A stretch of 64,000 nt of DNA from Clostridium sp. JN-1 (GTDB lineage: Bacteria; Bacillota; Clostridia; Clostridiales; Clostridiaceae), in NCBI RefSeq assembly GCF_003718715.1, contig NZ_CP033465.1, forward strand, positions 2,170,001 through 2,234,000. The letters are read 5' to 3'. This document shows positions 18,511 to 28,078 of the stretch, in pieces. A program made the position numbers and the translations under genes. The stretch's first letter is position 1, and each line of letters begins with the position of its first letter. The notes under the pieces were generated by a model. It was given only the letters and a program-made list of their open reading frames with translations. It searched no databases and was not told the origin of the DNA.

Positions 18511-18958
18511 AGAGGACAGAGGACAATTGACAGAGAAGGTTGATTTTTTGCTAACGCAAAAAAATCTTTAAATTTATATAAGTTAGCAGTGTTTCCATGG
18601 CAAACGCATCTTCATATTGTAGGTTCTTAAATATAAAGGTATGTTTTCAATTGGAATTTGTTATTTATGTAAGAACTAACAGGTAAAAAGTAAGAGTTTA
18701 TGAAAAAATTCAGCAAGGTCGAATTTTCACCACAACTATTACTTCTTATTTTTTACCTCTTACTTTTTCACCCTTACTTCTTAACTCAACGATAAATCTT
18801 GCTTTATATGCTAGATTATACTGATTAAGCCATAAAAATAAAAGGGCTGCGCCCTAAAATCTTATATGCGTTTGCCCTAGCAATGTTTCGCTTCAGTGAA
18901 ACGAGCTATCAAAAATCCTCCTTCACTGTCCTCTGTCCTATGTCCTCTGTCCTCTGTT
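18511..18958. repeat. Full-length heptamer-ended palindromic element (about 450 bp)
   Basis: The left end is the heptamers AGAGGAC, AGAGGAC and AATTGAC, then AGAGAAGG and TTGATTTTTTGCTAACGC. The right end is the inverse of AGAGGAC, AGAGGAC, ATAGGAC and AGAGGAC, then AGTGAAGGAGGATTTTTG. The middle holds a hairpin-prone section (AGGTAAAAAGTAAGAG against CTCTTACTTTTT) and a block at 18782-18890 that recurs, inverted, at 50545-50662. No protein is encoded. Confidence 0.75.
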
Positions 18959-19010
18959 TTTATTTTAAAAATATCCCGGAGTGTAATTTAAGTCGCAAAC
19001 TAAGAACTCA

Positions 19011-19021
19011 ATAATGATTAT
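19011..19021. promoter_or_regulatory. PerR-box candidate
   Basis: ATAATGATTAT matches the 11-base core of the Per box (TTATAATNATTATAA) and ends 17 bases before the -35 element of the downstream Fur-family gene. This suggests autoregulation. Confidence 0.5.
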
Positions 19022-19037
19022 CTATATGAAATACCTT

Positions 19038-19066
19038 TTGACAAATAATCATTTTTATTATATTCT
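19038..19066 (+). promoter_or_regulatory. Promoter of the PerR-like gene
   Basis: TTGACA at 19038-19043 is spaced 17 bases from TATTCT at 19061-19066, 29 bases before the chosen start codon. Confidence 0.6.
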
Positions 19067-19095
19067 ATATTTAATTAAGATTAAGGGTGGTGTCT

Positions 19096-19521
19096 ATGAA
19101 TAATTTAGCTACTATTTTTAGGGAAAAAAAGTTAAAGCTTACTCCTCAACGTATTGCAGTATATAAATATTTAATGTCAACTAAAGAACATCCATCTGCT
19201 GAAACAATTTACAAAGCTCTTCAAAAAGACTACCCTACAATGAGTCTTGCAACAGTTTATAAAGCATTAAAGACATTATCTGAAGTTGGATTAATACAGG
19301 AAATTAACGTAGGTGAAGGCAATTTTAGATATGATGCAAATGTAATACCTCATCCACATATACACTGTATAAAGTGCTGCAAAGTCGATGATATAGATGG
19401 AATTTACTTTTCTGACTTAAATGATAAAGTAAAAGACTTTACTGACTATAACGTTATTGGAAACCAAGTTTACTTTTATGGTATTTGTAAGTCTTGCCAG
19501 GACAAACTTAAAAAAGATTAA
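19096..19521 (+). CDS. perR: Fur family repressor, PerR type
   Basis: A 141-aa metal-dependent repressor that derepresses peroxide-defence genes when oxidised. The winged helix contains LTPQRIAVYKYLMST and PTMSLATVYKALKTL. The regulatory metal site is suggested by NFRYDANVIPHPHIHC. The structural zinc is bound by CIKC and CKSC pairs. The Asp in FRYDAN is at the position that distinguishes PerR from Fur. ATG at 19096 follows GGGTGGT. A Per-box-like palindrome lies upstream. The reverse rubrerythrin gene 4 kb away is a plausible target. Confidence 0.8.
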   Translation: MNNLATIFREKKLKLTPQRIAVYKYLMSTKEHPSAETIYKALQKDYPTMSLATVYKALKTLSEVGLIQEINVGEGNFRYDANVIPHPHIHCIKCCKVDDIDGIYFSDLNDKVKDFTDYNVIGNQVYFYGICKSCQDKLKKD

Positions 19522-19530
19522 TTTAAACTT

Positions 19531-19567
19531 AAGAGGCCGTTTTTACATTTAAAGACAGCCTCTTTAT
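19531..19567 (+). terminator. Terminator after the PerR-like gene
   Basis: The AAGAGGC/GCCTCTT stem with a 20-base loop is placed between the convergent PerR-like and solute-binding genes. Confidence 0.6.
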
Positions 19568-19585
19568 ACATATTAAAATATCATT

Positions 19586-20818
19586 TTATTGTTTATATGC
19601 ATCTTTTATTATATAATCCCATAAGTCTGCCGAAGTTTTTCCGCTCAGCATCTGCTCCAATTGACTTGATATGCTGTTCTTTAGTTTTTCAGGAACATTA
19701 TATATATATAACACATTGTTTTCAGTACTTTCCGATAACTGATTTATTATACTCTTATTTATATTATCTTTAAATACTTTATCAGCTTTCTTATTACCAG
19801 TTATATATCCCTTACTTGCAAGTGTTTTAGATAGTTCGTCACTTGAAGCAAATTTCATAAATTTAGCTGCTTCTTCATTGTTTTTAGTATTTATTGACAT
19901 ACACAATATTGAATTACAAATAACAGGGACATTTACTTTTGATGAAGAGTCATTTACATACTCTACCATTGAAATATTTTTATTATTTATAAGATTCTTA
20001 ATATAATATGAAGAAGTTATTATAACTGGAATATCTCCATTATTAAATTTTTTAATACTATTTTCATTTCCAATTTCAAAAGTATTTTTATTTATAACTC
20101 CTTCCTTTATTAAATCTTGAATACTGCTAAAAGCAGACTTCATTTCAGTTAAATTTTTATATGATTCCATATTATCGTAACTATTCTCCAGCTTCCTCAT
20201 GCTAATATTATTATTTACTATTATGGACAAGGCTGTACTGTTTATATCCATATCTTCACCTAAAACCACCGGGACTCTTATAGATGCTTGATTTAACTTT
20301 TTTAAAACTTCCTTCATATCATTTATATTGCTAGGTGGTTTCAAATTAAGGCTGCTGAAACTACTTTTATTGTATAATATTTCTATAGTATAAGGCATTA
20401 TTGGAACACCATAGTACTTATCTTTAAACCTTCCATATGCATTGACAGCAGTATAATACTTATCATTTATTTTATTTTCACTATAAAAACTTCCCATATC
20501 GCTTAATAATCCCTTTTGAATTATTTTAATCATGTCATTTCTAGAAACACATACTAAATCAATATCTGAAGACTTACTTATTTGATCTTCTATCTTATCT
20601 CCTATAACATTGCTTGCTAAAATTTTAACCTTAGGATTCTTCTTCTTGTATTCATCTATTATAAACTTCAACGTATTTTGAGATGCTTTATCTTTTGTGT
20701 CAATATATAGACTAAATTGCTGTTCATCTTTAGAAGCTTTTGATTTACTGCATCCACCAGCGCTAACTAGAAATATTATACATAAAAAAAATGCTAACAA
20801 CTTTTTCATGTAATTCAA
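19586..20818 (-). CDS. Extracellular solute-binding lipoprotein (SBP_bac_1-like)
   Basis: A 410-aa lipoprotein. The signal peptide KKLLAFFLCIIFLVSAGGC ends at the lipidated cysteine, followed by a Ser/Lys linker. The body has features of the sugar-type binding proteins: LKFIIDEYKKKNPKVKI near the start, YYGVPIMPYTIEILYNKSSF in the hinge region and AAKFMKFASSDELSKTLAS near the end. The ligand is unknown. TTG at 20818 lies eight bases after GGAGG, while the ATG three codons later would be too far. No permease genes are adjacent, so it is an orphan receptor or sensory component. Confidence 0.8.
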   Translation of the reverse strand: MNYMKKLLAFFLCIIFLVSAGGCSKSKASKDEQQFSLYIDTKDKASQNTLKFIIDEYKKKNPKVKILASNVIGDKIEDQISKSSDIDLVCVSRNDMIKIIQKGLLSDMGSFYSENKINDKYYTAVNAYGRFKDKYYGVPIMPYTIEILYNKSSFSSLNLKPPSNINDMKEVLKKLNQASIRVPVVLGEDMDINSTALSIIVNNNISMRKLENSYDNMESYKNLTEMKSAFSSIQDLIKEGVINKNTFEIGNENSIKKFNNGDIPVIITSSYYIKNLINNKNISMVEYVNDSSSKVNVPVICNSILCMSINTKNNEEAAKFMKFASSDELSKTLASKGYITGNKKADKVFKDNINKSIINQLSESTENNVLYIYNVPEKLKNSISSQLEQMLSGKTSADLWDYIIKDAYKQ

Positions 20819-20930
20819 GTATTCTTCCTCCTTTACAACCTTTTTAAGTTAAACAGTCATCTTTAAATTTAGTTTTTACATATTAATTAAATATATAATA
20901 CGTTCATATAATTAAGTGGAGGTGGAATAT

Positions 20931-21872
20931 ATGAAACTTAGGGTATTATTTCTAAAGAAAAAACATATTTACATTTTATTATTAATATTGGTTTTTCTTA
21001 TATTAACATTAATGCTATTTATAAAAAAGCAGCCTGCTCAAACTTTTAGCAGTATGCCGCAAACCGAGACAATAAAATCTGACTTTGATGGTGATGGAAA
21101 CAAAAAAGATACTTTGTATCTAAAAAAAATGGACAGCAAGTATTGTTTGCAAATAAAAACTGAAAACAAACTATATGATATTGCTCCTAGCAGCTCTTGT
21201 AAAACTATATCTGATGTTTGCAATTACTGGCCTGTACACATAACTCTTATGGATGTATCAAGGGATAAGATTTCCGAAATATTTGTTCAAGGCTGCATAA
21301 AAGATAAACCTATTGAATATGTATTTTCATGGAACACCAATAAATTTGAGAACATTTTTTCAAATTCAAATAACATATTGGGATTTATTGACTGTAAAAA
21401 CAATAAAACTCCTAAGGTAATATCCGGCAAGTTTGTAGATGGTAACATATATACTTATAATTATATATGTTTAGATTATAAGTTTAAAAACTACAACTAC
21501 GAAACCAATCAAACATTTATGGGAAAAGACAGCATATGTGCTTTTATCAACTTTATACAAGGTTTGCCGCAAAACAAAGATTATATACCAAGAGATATAT
21601 TTAGTATGAATATAGTAGATAAGGAATTTGATTTAATATCAGATATGGCTTCTCAAAATAACTCTTACGTATTTCAAGATGCAATTTTTAAAGAAACTAA
21701 ATGTACAAATAAAGGAGATGCTTCTGAGGTATTATGGAAGTTAAGTTTCAAGGGCATATCAAATACAGATAAAAACTCAATTAAAAATTATACTATGAGC
21801 TTAACTTTAACAGCTGATCCAAGTAGTGATAAAAAATATTACTTTAAAATATCATCAATGAGTTTAATTTAG
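20931..21872 (+). CDS. Membrane-anchored protein with EF-hand/VCBS-like acidic loop, unknown function
   Basis: I do not recognise a named family. The 313-aa protein has a single N-terminal membrane segment (about residues 12-32), so most of it lies outside the cell. Shortly after comes TIKSDFDGDGNKKDTLYL, an acidic loop like the calcium-binding repeats of FG-GAP/VCBS proteins. The pattern recurs more weakly at HITLMDVSRDKISEIFVQG. The rest is beta-rich and basic. ATG at 20931 follows GGAGGTGG by six to eight bases. It is divergent from the solute-binding lipoprotein and followed by a strong terminator. Confidence 0.75.
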   Translation: MKLRVLFLKKKHIYILLLILVFLILTLMLFIKKQPAQTFSSMPQTETIKSDFDGDGNKKDTLYLKKMDSKYCLQIKTENKLYDIAPSSSCKTISDVCNYWPVHITLMDVSRDKISEIFVQGCIKDKPIEYVFSWNTNKFENIFSNSNNILGFIDCKNNKTPKVISGKFVDGNIYTYNYICLDYKFKNYNYETNQTFMGKDSICAFINFIQGLPQNKDYIPRDIFSMNIVDKEFDLISDMASQNNSYVFQDAIFKETKCTNKGDASEVLWKLSFKGISNTDKNSIKNYTMSLTLTADPSSDKKYYFKISSMSLI

Positions 21873-21880
21873 ATAGTATT

Positions 21881-21918
21881 ATGGGGTTTCTAGTTAATGC
21901 ATGAACTGGAAACCCCAT
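21881..21918 (+). terminator. Rho-independent terminator
   Basis: ATGGGGTTTC and GAAACCCCAT form a perfect 10-bp stem, extended by AGTT/AACT, right after the membrane protein gene. Confidence 0.75.
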
Positions 21919-22022
21919 ATATAAAATTAACTTTAAAAGTTATATCTAAAAATTTACTAAAAGATTTGCTAAATTTTACGATATAATTAAAAGCTAATAT
22001 AACATACAGGAGGTAAAAATGT

Positions 22023-22976
22023 ATGTCAAAGATTTCTCATTTAATAGAATTAATGATTACGTTACAATATAAAGGGCTTACAACAGCATCAGAACTTGCG
22101 GAAAGTCTAAATGTAGATAAAAAGACAATATATAGATATGTAAGCAGCTTAAATGAAGCTAATATTCCAGTTCATACCAAGAAAGGTAGGTACGGTGGTT
22201 TCTACATAGATGAAGAATTCCACATGAGGTCTGTGAAGTTAAGCTGTGAAGAATTAGAATCTTTGCTTATGGCAGCAGAAATATTAACTAAAGAAAATGG
22301 CTTTATCAGAGAAAAAGAATTAAAAACAGCTGTATCAAAAATAAAAAACTTATCAGTAAATGAGAATGAGGAATTAAAATTTATAAACGCGAATTCAAAT
22401 TTTAATATTAGACAAGCTGGAAATCTTGAAAATTTAGATGATAAAATATCTAAAATAAACTATGCAATTAATAAGGGAAAAAGTTTAAGTATTAATTACT
22501 TTTCTATTAACAAGAATAATCTAACTATTAAAAAGATTGATCCTTATGATTTGATATTTAGGATGGGTTCATGGTATTTAATTGGATATTGTCATAGTAC
22601 AGACAGTATAGAAATTTTAAAAGTTTCTAGAATACAAAGTTTAAAAACTACAAATGAAATATACATAAAGCCTCATAACTTTTCGCTAAAGGATTACTTA
22701 GATAATTTTTGGGCAGTATTTAACGGAGATAAGATTAAAGTAATTATAAAGTTTTGCAGTCAAGTTTCTGATTTTATAAAAAGTGGAAAGTGGCATATAA
22801 ATCAAAAAATAACTGATTTAGAGGATGGATCTGTAATGCTTGAGATGTATTTAAATAATATTGATGATATAAAATCATGGGTGTTTAGTTTTGGAAAATA
22901 TGCTGAAGTCGTTGAACCAGATGAATTAAGAAAAGAAATAAAAAAAGAATTACAGGATGTGTATGTAAAATATTAA
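22023..22976 (+). CDS. HTH/WYL-domain transcriptional regulator
   Basis: A 317-aa regulator. The N-terminal DeoR-type winged helix is seen in GLTTASELAESLNVDKKTIYRY. The WYL ligand-sensing domain follows, with FRMGSWYLIGYCHSTDSIEILKVSRI carrying the WYL-like core (W-Y-L) and the conserved R. A C-terminal WCX-like extension ends at the stop. WYL proteins sense nucleic acid or small ligands and control very varied genes, including defence systems. No defence genes are adjacent here, so the target is unknown. ATG at 22023 lies eight bases after AGGAGG; a 17-codon out-of-frame ORF begins four bases earlier. Confidence 0.88.
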   Translation: MSKISHLIELMITLQYKGLTTASELAESLNVDKKTIYRYVSSLNEANIPVHTKKGRYGGFYIDEEFHMRSVKLSCEELESLLMAAEILTKENGFIREKELKTAVSKIKNLSVNENEELKFINANSNFNIRQAGNLENLDDKISKINYAINKGKSLSINYFSINKNNLTIKKIDPYDLIFRMGSWYLIGYCHSTDSIEILKVSRIQSLKTTNEIYIKPHNFSLKDYLDNFWAVFNGDKIKVIIKFCSQVSDFIKSGKWHINQKITDLEDGSVMLEMYLNNIDDIKSWVFSFGKYAEVVEPDELRKEIKKELQDVYVKY

Positions 22977-23053
22977 AAAATTTATTTATATATGAATAAA
23001 ACATACACAATAGGATAATATAATAAATGTGATTTGGAGATATATTCTCCTAA

Positions 23054-23129
23054 GACATCAAATTTTAATTTTGATGTCAATAACCCCCCATCCCCCTTGG
23101 GACCGTTAATACCGGTCCCATTTGTTTTC
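23054..23129 (+). terminator. Tandem terminators after the WYL regulator
   Basis: GACATCAAAATT/AATTTTGATGTC (23054-23078) is followed by GGGACCG/CGGTCCC (23099-23119) and ATTTGTTTT. The second is the stronger intrinsic terminator. Confidence 0.75.
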
Positions 23130-23215
23130 TAAAAATAAATTATATGGTTTCTAGTTTGCAGCTTAAATTACATTACTTTTAGCTTAAAACTTAACTCATA
23201 CGCAGGGATATATTT

Positions 23216-23375
23216 GAAAGGACAGAGAATGTTGATTTTTTGTTAACGCAAAAGAATCTTTAAATTTATATAAGTAACTCGTTTTGCTTTAACAAAATGA
23301 GCTATCAAAAGTTTAATTAAAGATTTTTCGTAAGCTTAGCGGAGAAAAATCCTCCTTATTGCCTGCCAATCAATA
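23216..23375. repeat. Heptamer-type palindromic element with eroded ends
   Basis: It shares GTTGATTTTTTGTTAACGC, AATCTTTAAATTTATATAAG, a GTTTTG/CAAAAT centre and TTTTTCGTAAGCTTAGCGGA with the intact copy at 40564-40758. Only one GGACAGA heptamer remains on the left and none on the right (CCTCCTTATTGCC). Confidence 0.75.
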
Positions 23376-23782
23376 TATTTCAATTCCCAATTTTATTTTA
23401 TCATAGAGAACAGAATAAATGTCTTTCTAACCGTCGGTAATCGGAAGCATATCCAAAAATTATAAAGGAACCTTACATGCTTTTGCCGCGGTATGAAAAG
23501 CTGAATCTTGAGTACTAACATATCATTAGACATCATTATCACAATAATTCACAGTATTATTCCCAAAGTCAGTGCATTATCAAGTAGTTGCTGACACCTA
23601 CAATATTACAATGGAAGTAGAAGCATAACGATAAAACAAATAAGGTACTCTATGAAAACTTGACCATAAGATGCTTTGATTTTGCGCAGTGATAAATATT
23701 ACTCATTTTGCATAGTGGTCTGTATACTAAATCACCCCTGCTTAATTACAACATATAATATTACAAAAAAGGAGTGATTAAT
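23376..23782. other. Junction between core genome and foreign-looking island
   Basis: About 400 bases with no intact gene. A short reading frame around 23636-23695 (KTNKVLYENL...) resembles the start of one at 25490 (KTNKALYQ...), so it may be decayed coding DNA. No promoter or terminator was recognised with confidence apart from the ribosome site GGAG at the end. Confidence 0.4.
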
Positions 23783-25351
23783 TTGAATGATATTAATAGA
23801 AGATGCTCCTATCCAAACAAAGTTGATACACCTATGTATGAATATTACTTTGGCAAAGACGGAAGCATCAAATATTTTATTAAATTGTTAGAGAAAAGAG
23901 GCTTTATTGTTCAGAAAGGGAGTTTACGGTATATAGATATACTAAAGCTGGCAAGTGAAGGTAAATCTGACACGGCTTTGGGGAATATTGTAGGAGCACC
24001 ATATGCAACCTGTCTCCTTCCTCCGGCACCAAATCAGGAACCATCACCTGGGCAGAGACCACCAAGAGGCTATGATCCTGACGACCCAAATAATTACCCG
24101 CCTAATCTTGATTTTATTACGCCGGGGTTGCACTATAAGCTGCGTCCGGACGAGGCCATTGTTCTAATTGGACAAACACCTCCACCGTCAGTTTACTTTA
24201 GTTTTAAAAGTTATCTGGCGTTAGTTAAAAATAAGCCTAAAAAAGACTACTGTGGTGCAGTTACAGCTGGCAACCGCTGCACCGGTTTTTATCACTATAT
24301 CGGCGCCAGCATGGGGGATCAAATAAGCAACAGCTTTATCTGGACTGATAGTACGCCCTATGGAACCCCTGGAAATCCTTTTGACACTTCCACAATTATC
24401 ATTACCACTGCTGACAAAGGAATAAATAAGCACATGCGTGATGCTTTGACTGATTCTGGCTTTAACCCTGGTATTATGAATAATGACAATATTCCTATAG
24501 GTCTGGTCAATATGGGACTGGAAAGGGGCAAAGATCACTTTGCGTTTGTCATGAGAGCTAACATTTTTCAAAATCCGGATATCAGCTGGGATTATATTTA
24601 TAATCTGGAGAAATATTTTACAGTGTTACGCATTACCCCTGAAAAGCCCTATGCTCCAGTAAACCCCTGGCCCATACCAGCGCTTAAAAGAAAGGAGACA
24701 TGTACTACTGAATTCCAGGTAATTCCTACTGCAAGGGATACGCTGGATTATCTGAGAAATCAAATTATTAGTAAATACGGAAATCCGAAATATGACATTG
24801 TAGATTTGGATTTAAATCTCGCAATACCCGATGCCTATGAGGGTATATTACAAGATGTTAACGTTTGGGTCGATAACAGAGATACGATCTATGTTAAAAC
24901 GGAAAGTTTCAAATTAGCTACCGATGATGATTTTGTGATTATATATGGCGTTAATAACACTCAAACGGGATTTGCAACGTTTATCAACGTGAGTTTCTAC
25001 GGCGATGAGCTCTGGAATGGCGTTGCAGGAACCGTGTTTACAAGTGAACTCCAGTACCCCGCAGATGAATATTTTTCTAAACGTAATAAAAACAGCAAGT
25101 ATTATTATGTAGTAAAAATGGCAAGACACTCCACAGAAGGCAATGAAATTATTATACCTTATAGTACTGGCAACCCCAAAGGATCAGCGTACGGAGTTGA
25201 TAACAATCAAAAAGTTTTTTTAGTCATCAGAATGTATCTTAACCAGGAAACCAAGGTTGCTTCAGCTCCCTTTGATATTATCTGGGGACATGCAATCCTT
25301 TTTACAAAAAAGAAAAGACCCTGCTTGGATCACCAAAATAAATCATATTAA
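23783..25351 (+). CDS. Unrecognised 522-aa protein in a foreign-looking island
   Basis: I do not recognise this family. The protein has no signal peptide or membrane segment. It starts with a basic N-terminal region (KYFIKLLEKRGFIVQKGSL). A Pro-rich loop follows (LPPAPNQEPSPGQRPPRGYD, near residue 85), and then a long mixed alpha/beta body. Repeated phrases such as GFYHYIGASMGDQ, IIITTADKGINKHMRDAL and PADEYFSKRNKNSKYYYVVK look like globular domains, not low complexity. The start is TTG at 23783, eight bases after GGAG; an in-frame GTG at 23774 overlaps the ribosome site. The gene is visibly richer in G+C than its neighbours, which suggests transfer. It lies just upstream of the broken PHP phosphatase. 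Confidence 0.75.
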   Translation: MNDINRRCSYPNKVDTPMYEYYFGKDGSIKYFIKLLEKRGFIVQKGSLRYIDILKLASEGKSDTALGNIVGAPYATCLLPPAPNQEPSPGQRPPRGYDPDDPNNYPPNLDFITPGLHYKLRPDEAIVLIGQTPPPSVYFSFKSYLALVKNKPKKDYCGAVTAGNRCTGFYHYIGASMGDQISNSFIWTDSTPYGTPGNPFDTSTIIITTADKGINKHMRDALTDSGFNPGIMNNDNIPIGLVNMGLERGKDHFAFVMRANIFQNPDISWDYIYNLEKYFTVLRITPEKPYAPVNPWPIPALKRKETCTTEFQVIPTARDTLDYLRNQIISKYGNPKYDIVDLDLNLAIPDAYEGILQDVNVWVDNRDTIYVKTESFKLATDDDFVIIYGVNNTQTGFATFINVSFYGDELWNGVAGTVFTSELQYPADEYFSKRNKNSKYYYVVKMARHSTEGNEIIIPYSTGNPKGSAYGVDNNQKVFLVIRMYLNQETKVASAPFDIIWGHAILFTKKKRPCLDHQNKSY

Positions 25352-25498
25352 TATAGAAGAAAGAAAAGTTTTTAAGATGGTGTTTACTTTTTCCTAAGTT
25401 TCTCCATAAATTAAAGGTTCACCATCTATGAATACAGATTAACCTTATAATTAAAGTTCGGCGTGATGGTGGACGCATATGAATTAAGGCAAAACGAA

Positions 25499-25533
25499 CA
25501 AGGCACTCTACCAAACTGGATATAGGGTGCCTT
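25499..25533 (+). terminator. Terminator-like hairpin
   Basis: The arms AAGGCAC and GTGCCTT with a 20-base loop are followed by GTTGTATTT, upstream of the PHP gene. Confidence 0.5.
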
Positions 25534-25585
25534 GTTGTATTTATCATCTAAACTGCTCTGCGGCCAAGAGGAAGGAGGTGTTCAA

Positions 25586-26562
25586 TTGAAGATAGATTAC
25601 CATGTTCATTTAGAAGAAGGACCCTATTCAGCGAATTGGATTGGCCGCACCGCAAATGCTTTGGAATTCTTCATGAAGGATAAAACCTATTCTTATAAGT
25701 GGATGCAATCACTAATGACTAAATTAAATAAAAGAGTGAAAGAAGAGGAATATTCTGAGTATTGGCTTGATTTATACCTGGAGCGGGCAAAGGAAGTTGG
25801 TATCGTGGATCATCTCTATCGATTTCATGATACTCTGGATTATTATGAAAAGCATATTTATCTCGAATCAGATAAATTAGGAAATATACAAAGAAAGTGG
25901 TTGAATCAAGTATCTGTCATACCGTCCATGAATCAGTTTATTGAATTTATTCAATCCCAAAAAGAAAAGTGGGAAAAACAAGGGGTTCAGCTCAAACTAG
26001 GGATCGAAGCGGATTTCTTTCCAAATGGGGAGGAGGAGCTGGAAAAATTAATCACATGTAAACCGTGGGACTATGTCATAGGTTCAGTTCATTTTATAAA
26101 TGGCTGGGGTTTTGATAACCCAGAAGGTGCGTATATTTTTGAAAAAGTAAATTTGATGAAGTTATACAAAATACACACCTCTTATGTTTGCCAAGCAATT
26201 GAGTCACAGCTATTTGATATAGCAGCACATTTGGATAATTTGAAAGTATTCTGTTATCGTCCTGACGAGAAACTGTTGCAAAGTTGTTATGAAAAGGTCG
26301 CTTCGTCATTGAGGAATCATAATATTGCTACCGAATTGAATACAGGGCTTTCCTATCGTGCTCCGATAGAAGAAGCCTGCCCAAGCCCTGACACTTGCAG
26401 ACGCTGGCAAAATATCATATCCCGATGACTTTATCGTCAAATGCTCATTATCCCGATGATTTAGGAACGAACCTGGATCCAGCGAAGGAACAGTTGAGAA
26501 AATGTGGGTATGAAACGTTAGCCACTTTTTCCAAACGAAGACGTTATTATGTGCCAATTTGA
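25586..26562 (+). pseudogene. PHP-domain histidinol-phosphatase-like gene with frameshift
   Basis: The reading frame from TTG 25586 (AAGGAGG seven bases upstream) encodes a PHP phosphoesterase. It begins KIDYHVHLEEGPYSANWIGR, with the metal-binding HVH, and continues with IEADFFPNGEEELEKL, IGSVHFINGWGF and IAAHLDNLKVF. In-frame translation stops at 26428 after NTGLSYRAPIEEACPSP. One base too few near 26390 shifts the rest into another frame. There LQTLAKYHIPMTLSSNAHYP and GYETLATFSKRRRYYVPI complete the family C-terminus at 26562. The metal His in SNAHYP is in that shifted part. It is either a true pseudogene or a sequencing error. The family hydrolyses histidinol phosphate, but related proteins have other substrates. 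Confidence 0.85.
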
Positions 26563-26655
26563 AGAATGTGAATGTTATATATTAATCACAGTGCTAATCC
26601 AAGGAGGATATAGCCTTTATAAAAGGGGCACTCGGATAAGCTATCACAAACAAAT

Positions 26656-26705
26656 AGGCCTCATTACTGTACCCACACCGGGCATGGCAGCGAGGTCTTA
26701 TTTTT
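26656..26705. terminator. Hairpin with T tract between convergent genes
   Basis: AGGCCTC and GAGGTCT form an imperfect stem followed by TATTTTTATT on the plus strand, between the PHP gene and the convergent small gene. Confidence 0.5.
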
Positions 26706-27054
26706 ATTCTTTGTTTTCTGCTTCAGCGGCCTTTTTACGAGCATAGCTTGCTCGTCTGTTCCTACGATTACGCTCTGCTTGGCAATCCCAGACGGCATTT
26801 GTAATTTGAACAGTGCTGTCTGGGTTATTTAATTTCCCGTAAAGATTACACAGGCTAACCAATAGCTCCTGTCCAGTTAAGGAATAATCAGTGCTGCTTT
26901 CCGGAGCATGACTCCCTGTGAAAAGAGGTTTGATTATTTCGCCATCATCGTCATAGTCAGGAATATACTCAGGAAATCGCACAGCTCTATAAACCATTTC
27001 ACCTACGCCGCCAATTTCAACAAAACTAAGATTTTCTACCGGTAATTTTTTCAT
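26704..27054 (-). CDS. Small acidic/basic protein of a mobile-element remnant, unknown function
   Basis: I do not recognise the family. The 116-aa product has an acidic middle (PEYIPDYDDDGEIIKP) and a strongly basic C-terminal helix (ERNRRNRRASYARKKAAEAE). This looks like an accessory protein of an integrative element. ATG at 27054 lies eight bases after AAAGGA; the open frame extends to 27183 but has no ribosome site there. It is divergent from the xis-like gene and more G+C rich than the core genome, consistent with transfer. The 300 bases between them hold a TTGACA box and an imperfect GC-rich inverted repeat (GCCGCC/GGCGGC). Confidence 0.55.
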   Translation of the reverse strand: MKKLPVENLSFVEIGGVGEMVYRAVRFPEYIPDYDDDGEIIKPLFTGSHAPESSTDYSLTGQELLVSLCNLYGKLNNPDSTVQITNAVWDCQAERNRRNRRASYARKKAAEAENKE

Positions 27055-27292
27055 ATCATTTATCCTTTGAATGTAATCGTATGTATAAGCGTTGAGAATT
27101 ATACTTCGATTACATTTTATTATACAATGGCATTGAAAACAAAAGCAAATTGTAAAACTTCTTGATTTTAAGTTCCTTGACAACTGAATAGTCCACCCGC
27201 AAGAGATACTTTTGCAGTGTTGCCGCCCGCCTCTGCTGCAATCGGATACGAGGAGACCACGAATAGGCGGCTGCCTTAAGAACGGTAGCGAA

Positions 27293-27309
27293 TGGTGGAT
27301 GTAGAAACC
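27293..27309. repeat. 17-bp inverted repeat, left copy
   Basis: TGGTGGATGTAGAAACC recurs as a perfect inverse at 27921-27937, just before the element's xis-like gene and at the break point of its recombinase gene. Confidence 0.8.
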
Positions 27310-27342
27310 AAAACAACTATCAAGATAAGGAGGAAAGAGTAA

Positions 27343-27519
27343 ATGGAGAAAACGACCATGAGTGTGCAGGAGCTATCGTCACAGATGGGCATAAGCCTAC
27401 CCAAAGCCTATGAACTTGTAAAATCGCCGGGATTCCCCATCATACTAATTGGTACAAGGATTTTAATTCCGGTTGATGCCTATAAGGAATGGCTGCTCAA
27501 AAACCCGGCACACAGATAA
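27343..27519 (+). CDS. Excisionase-like helix-turn-helix protein
   Basis: The 58-aa protein is a compact HTH of the excisionase/AlpA type, with SVQELSSQMGISLPKAYELV as the helix-turn-helix, then GTRILIPVDAYKEWLLKNP as the wing and C-terminal helix. Such proteins direct excision of integrative elements or regulate their first genes. ATG at 27343 follows AAGGAGG. It is followed by the truncated primase and recombinase genes on the same strand. This is the entry end of a conjugative or mobilisable element of the Tn4451/Tn916-like world. Confidence 0.75.
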   Translation: MEKTTMSVQELSSQMGISLPKAYELVKSPGFPIILIGTRILIPVDAYKEWLLKNPAHR

Positions 27520-27555
27520 TGAAAACGCAAATTTTACGGAGAGGAGGTGGACAAG

Positions 27556-27959
<404 letters not shown>

Positions 27960-28078
27960 CCGGTAATAGATACCAAACTATGCCGATATTTTTCCGGGAT
28001 TAAAATCCCTAAGACGCACCCTCTAAGGCTGCGCTTTTTATATAAATATAATTTTGGGAGCATTATTTTAATATATAC

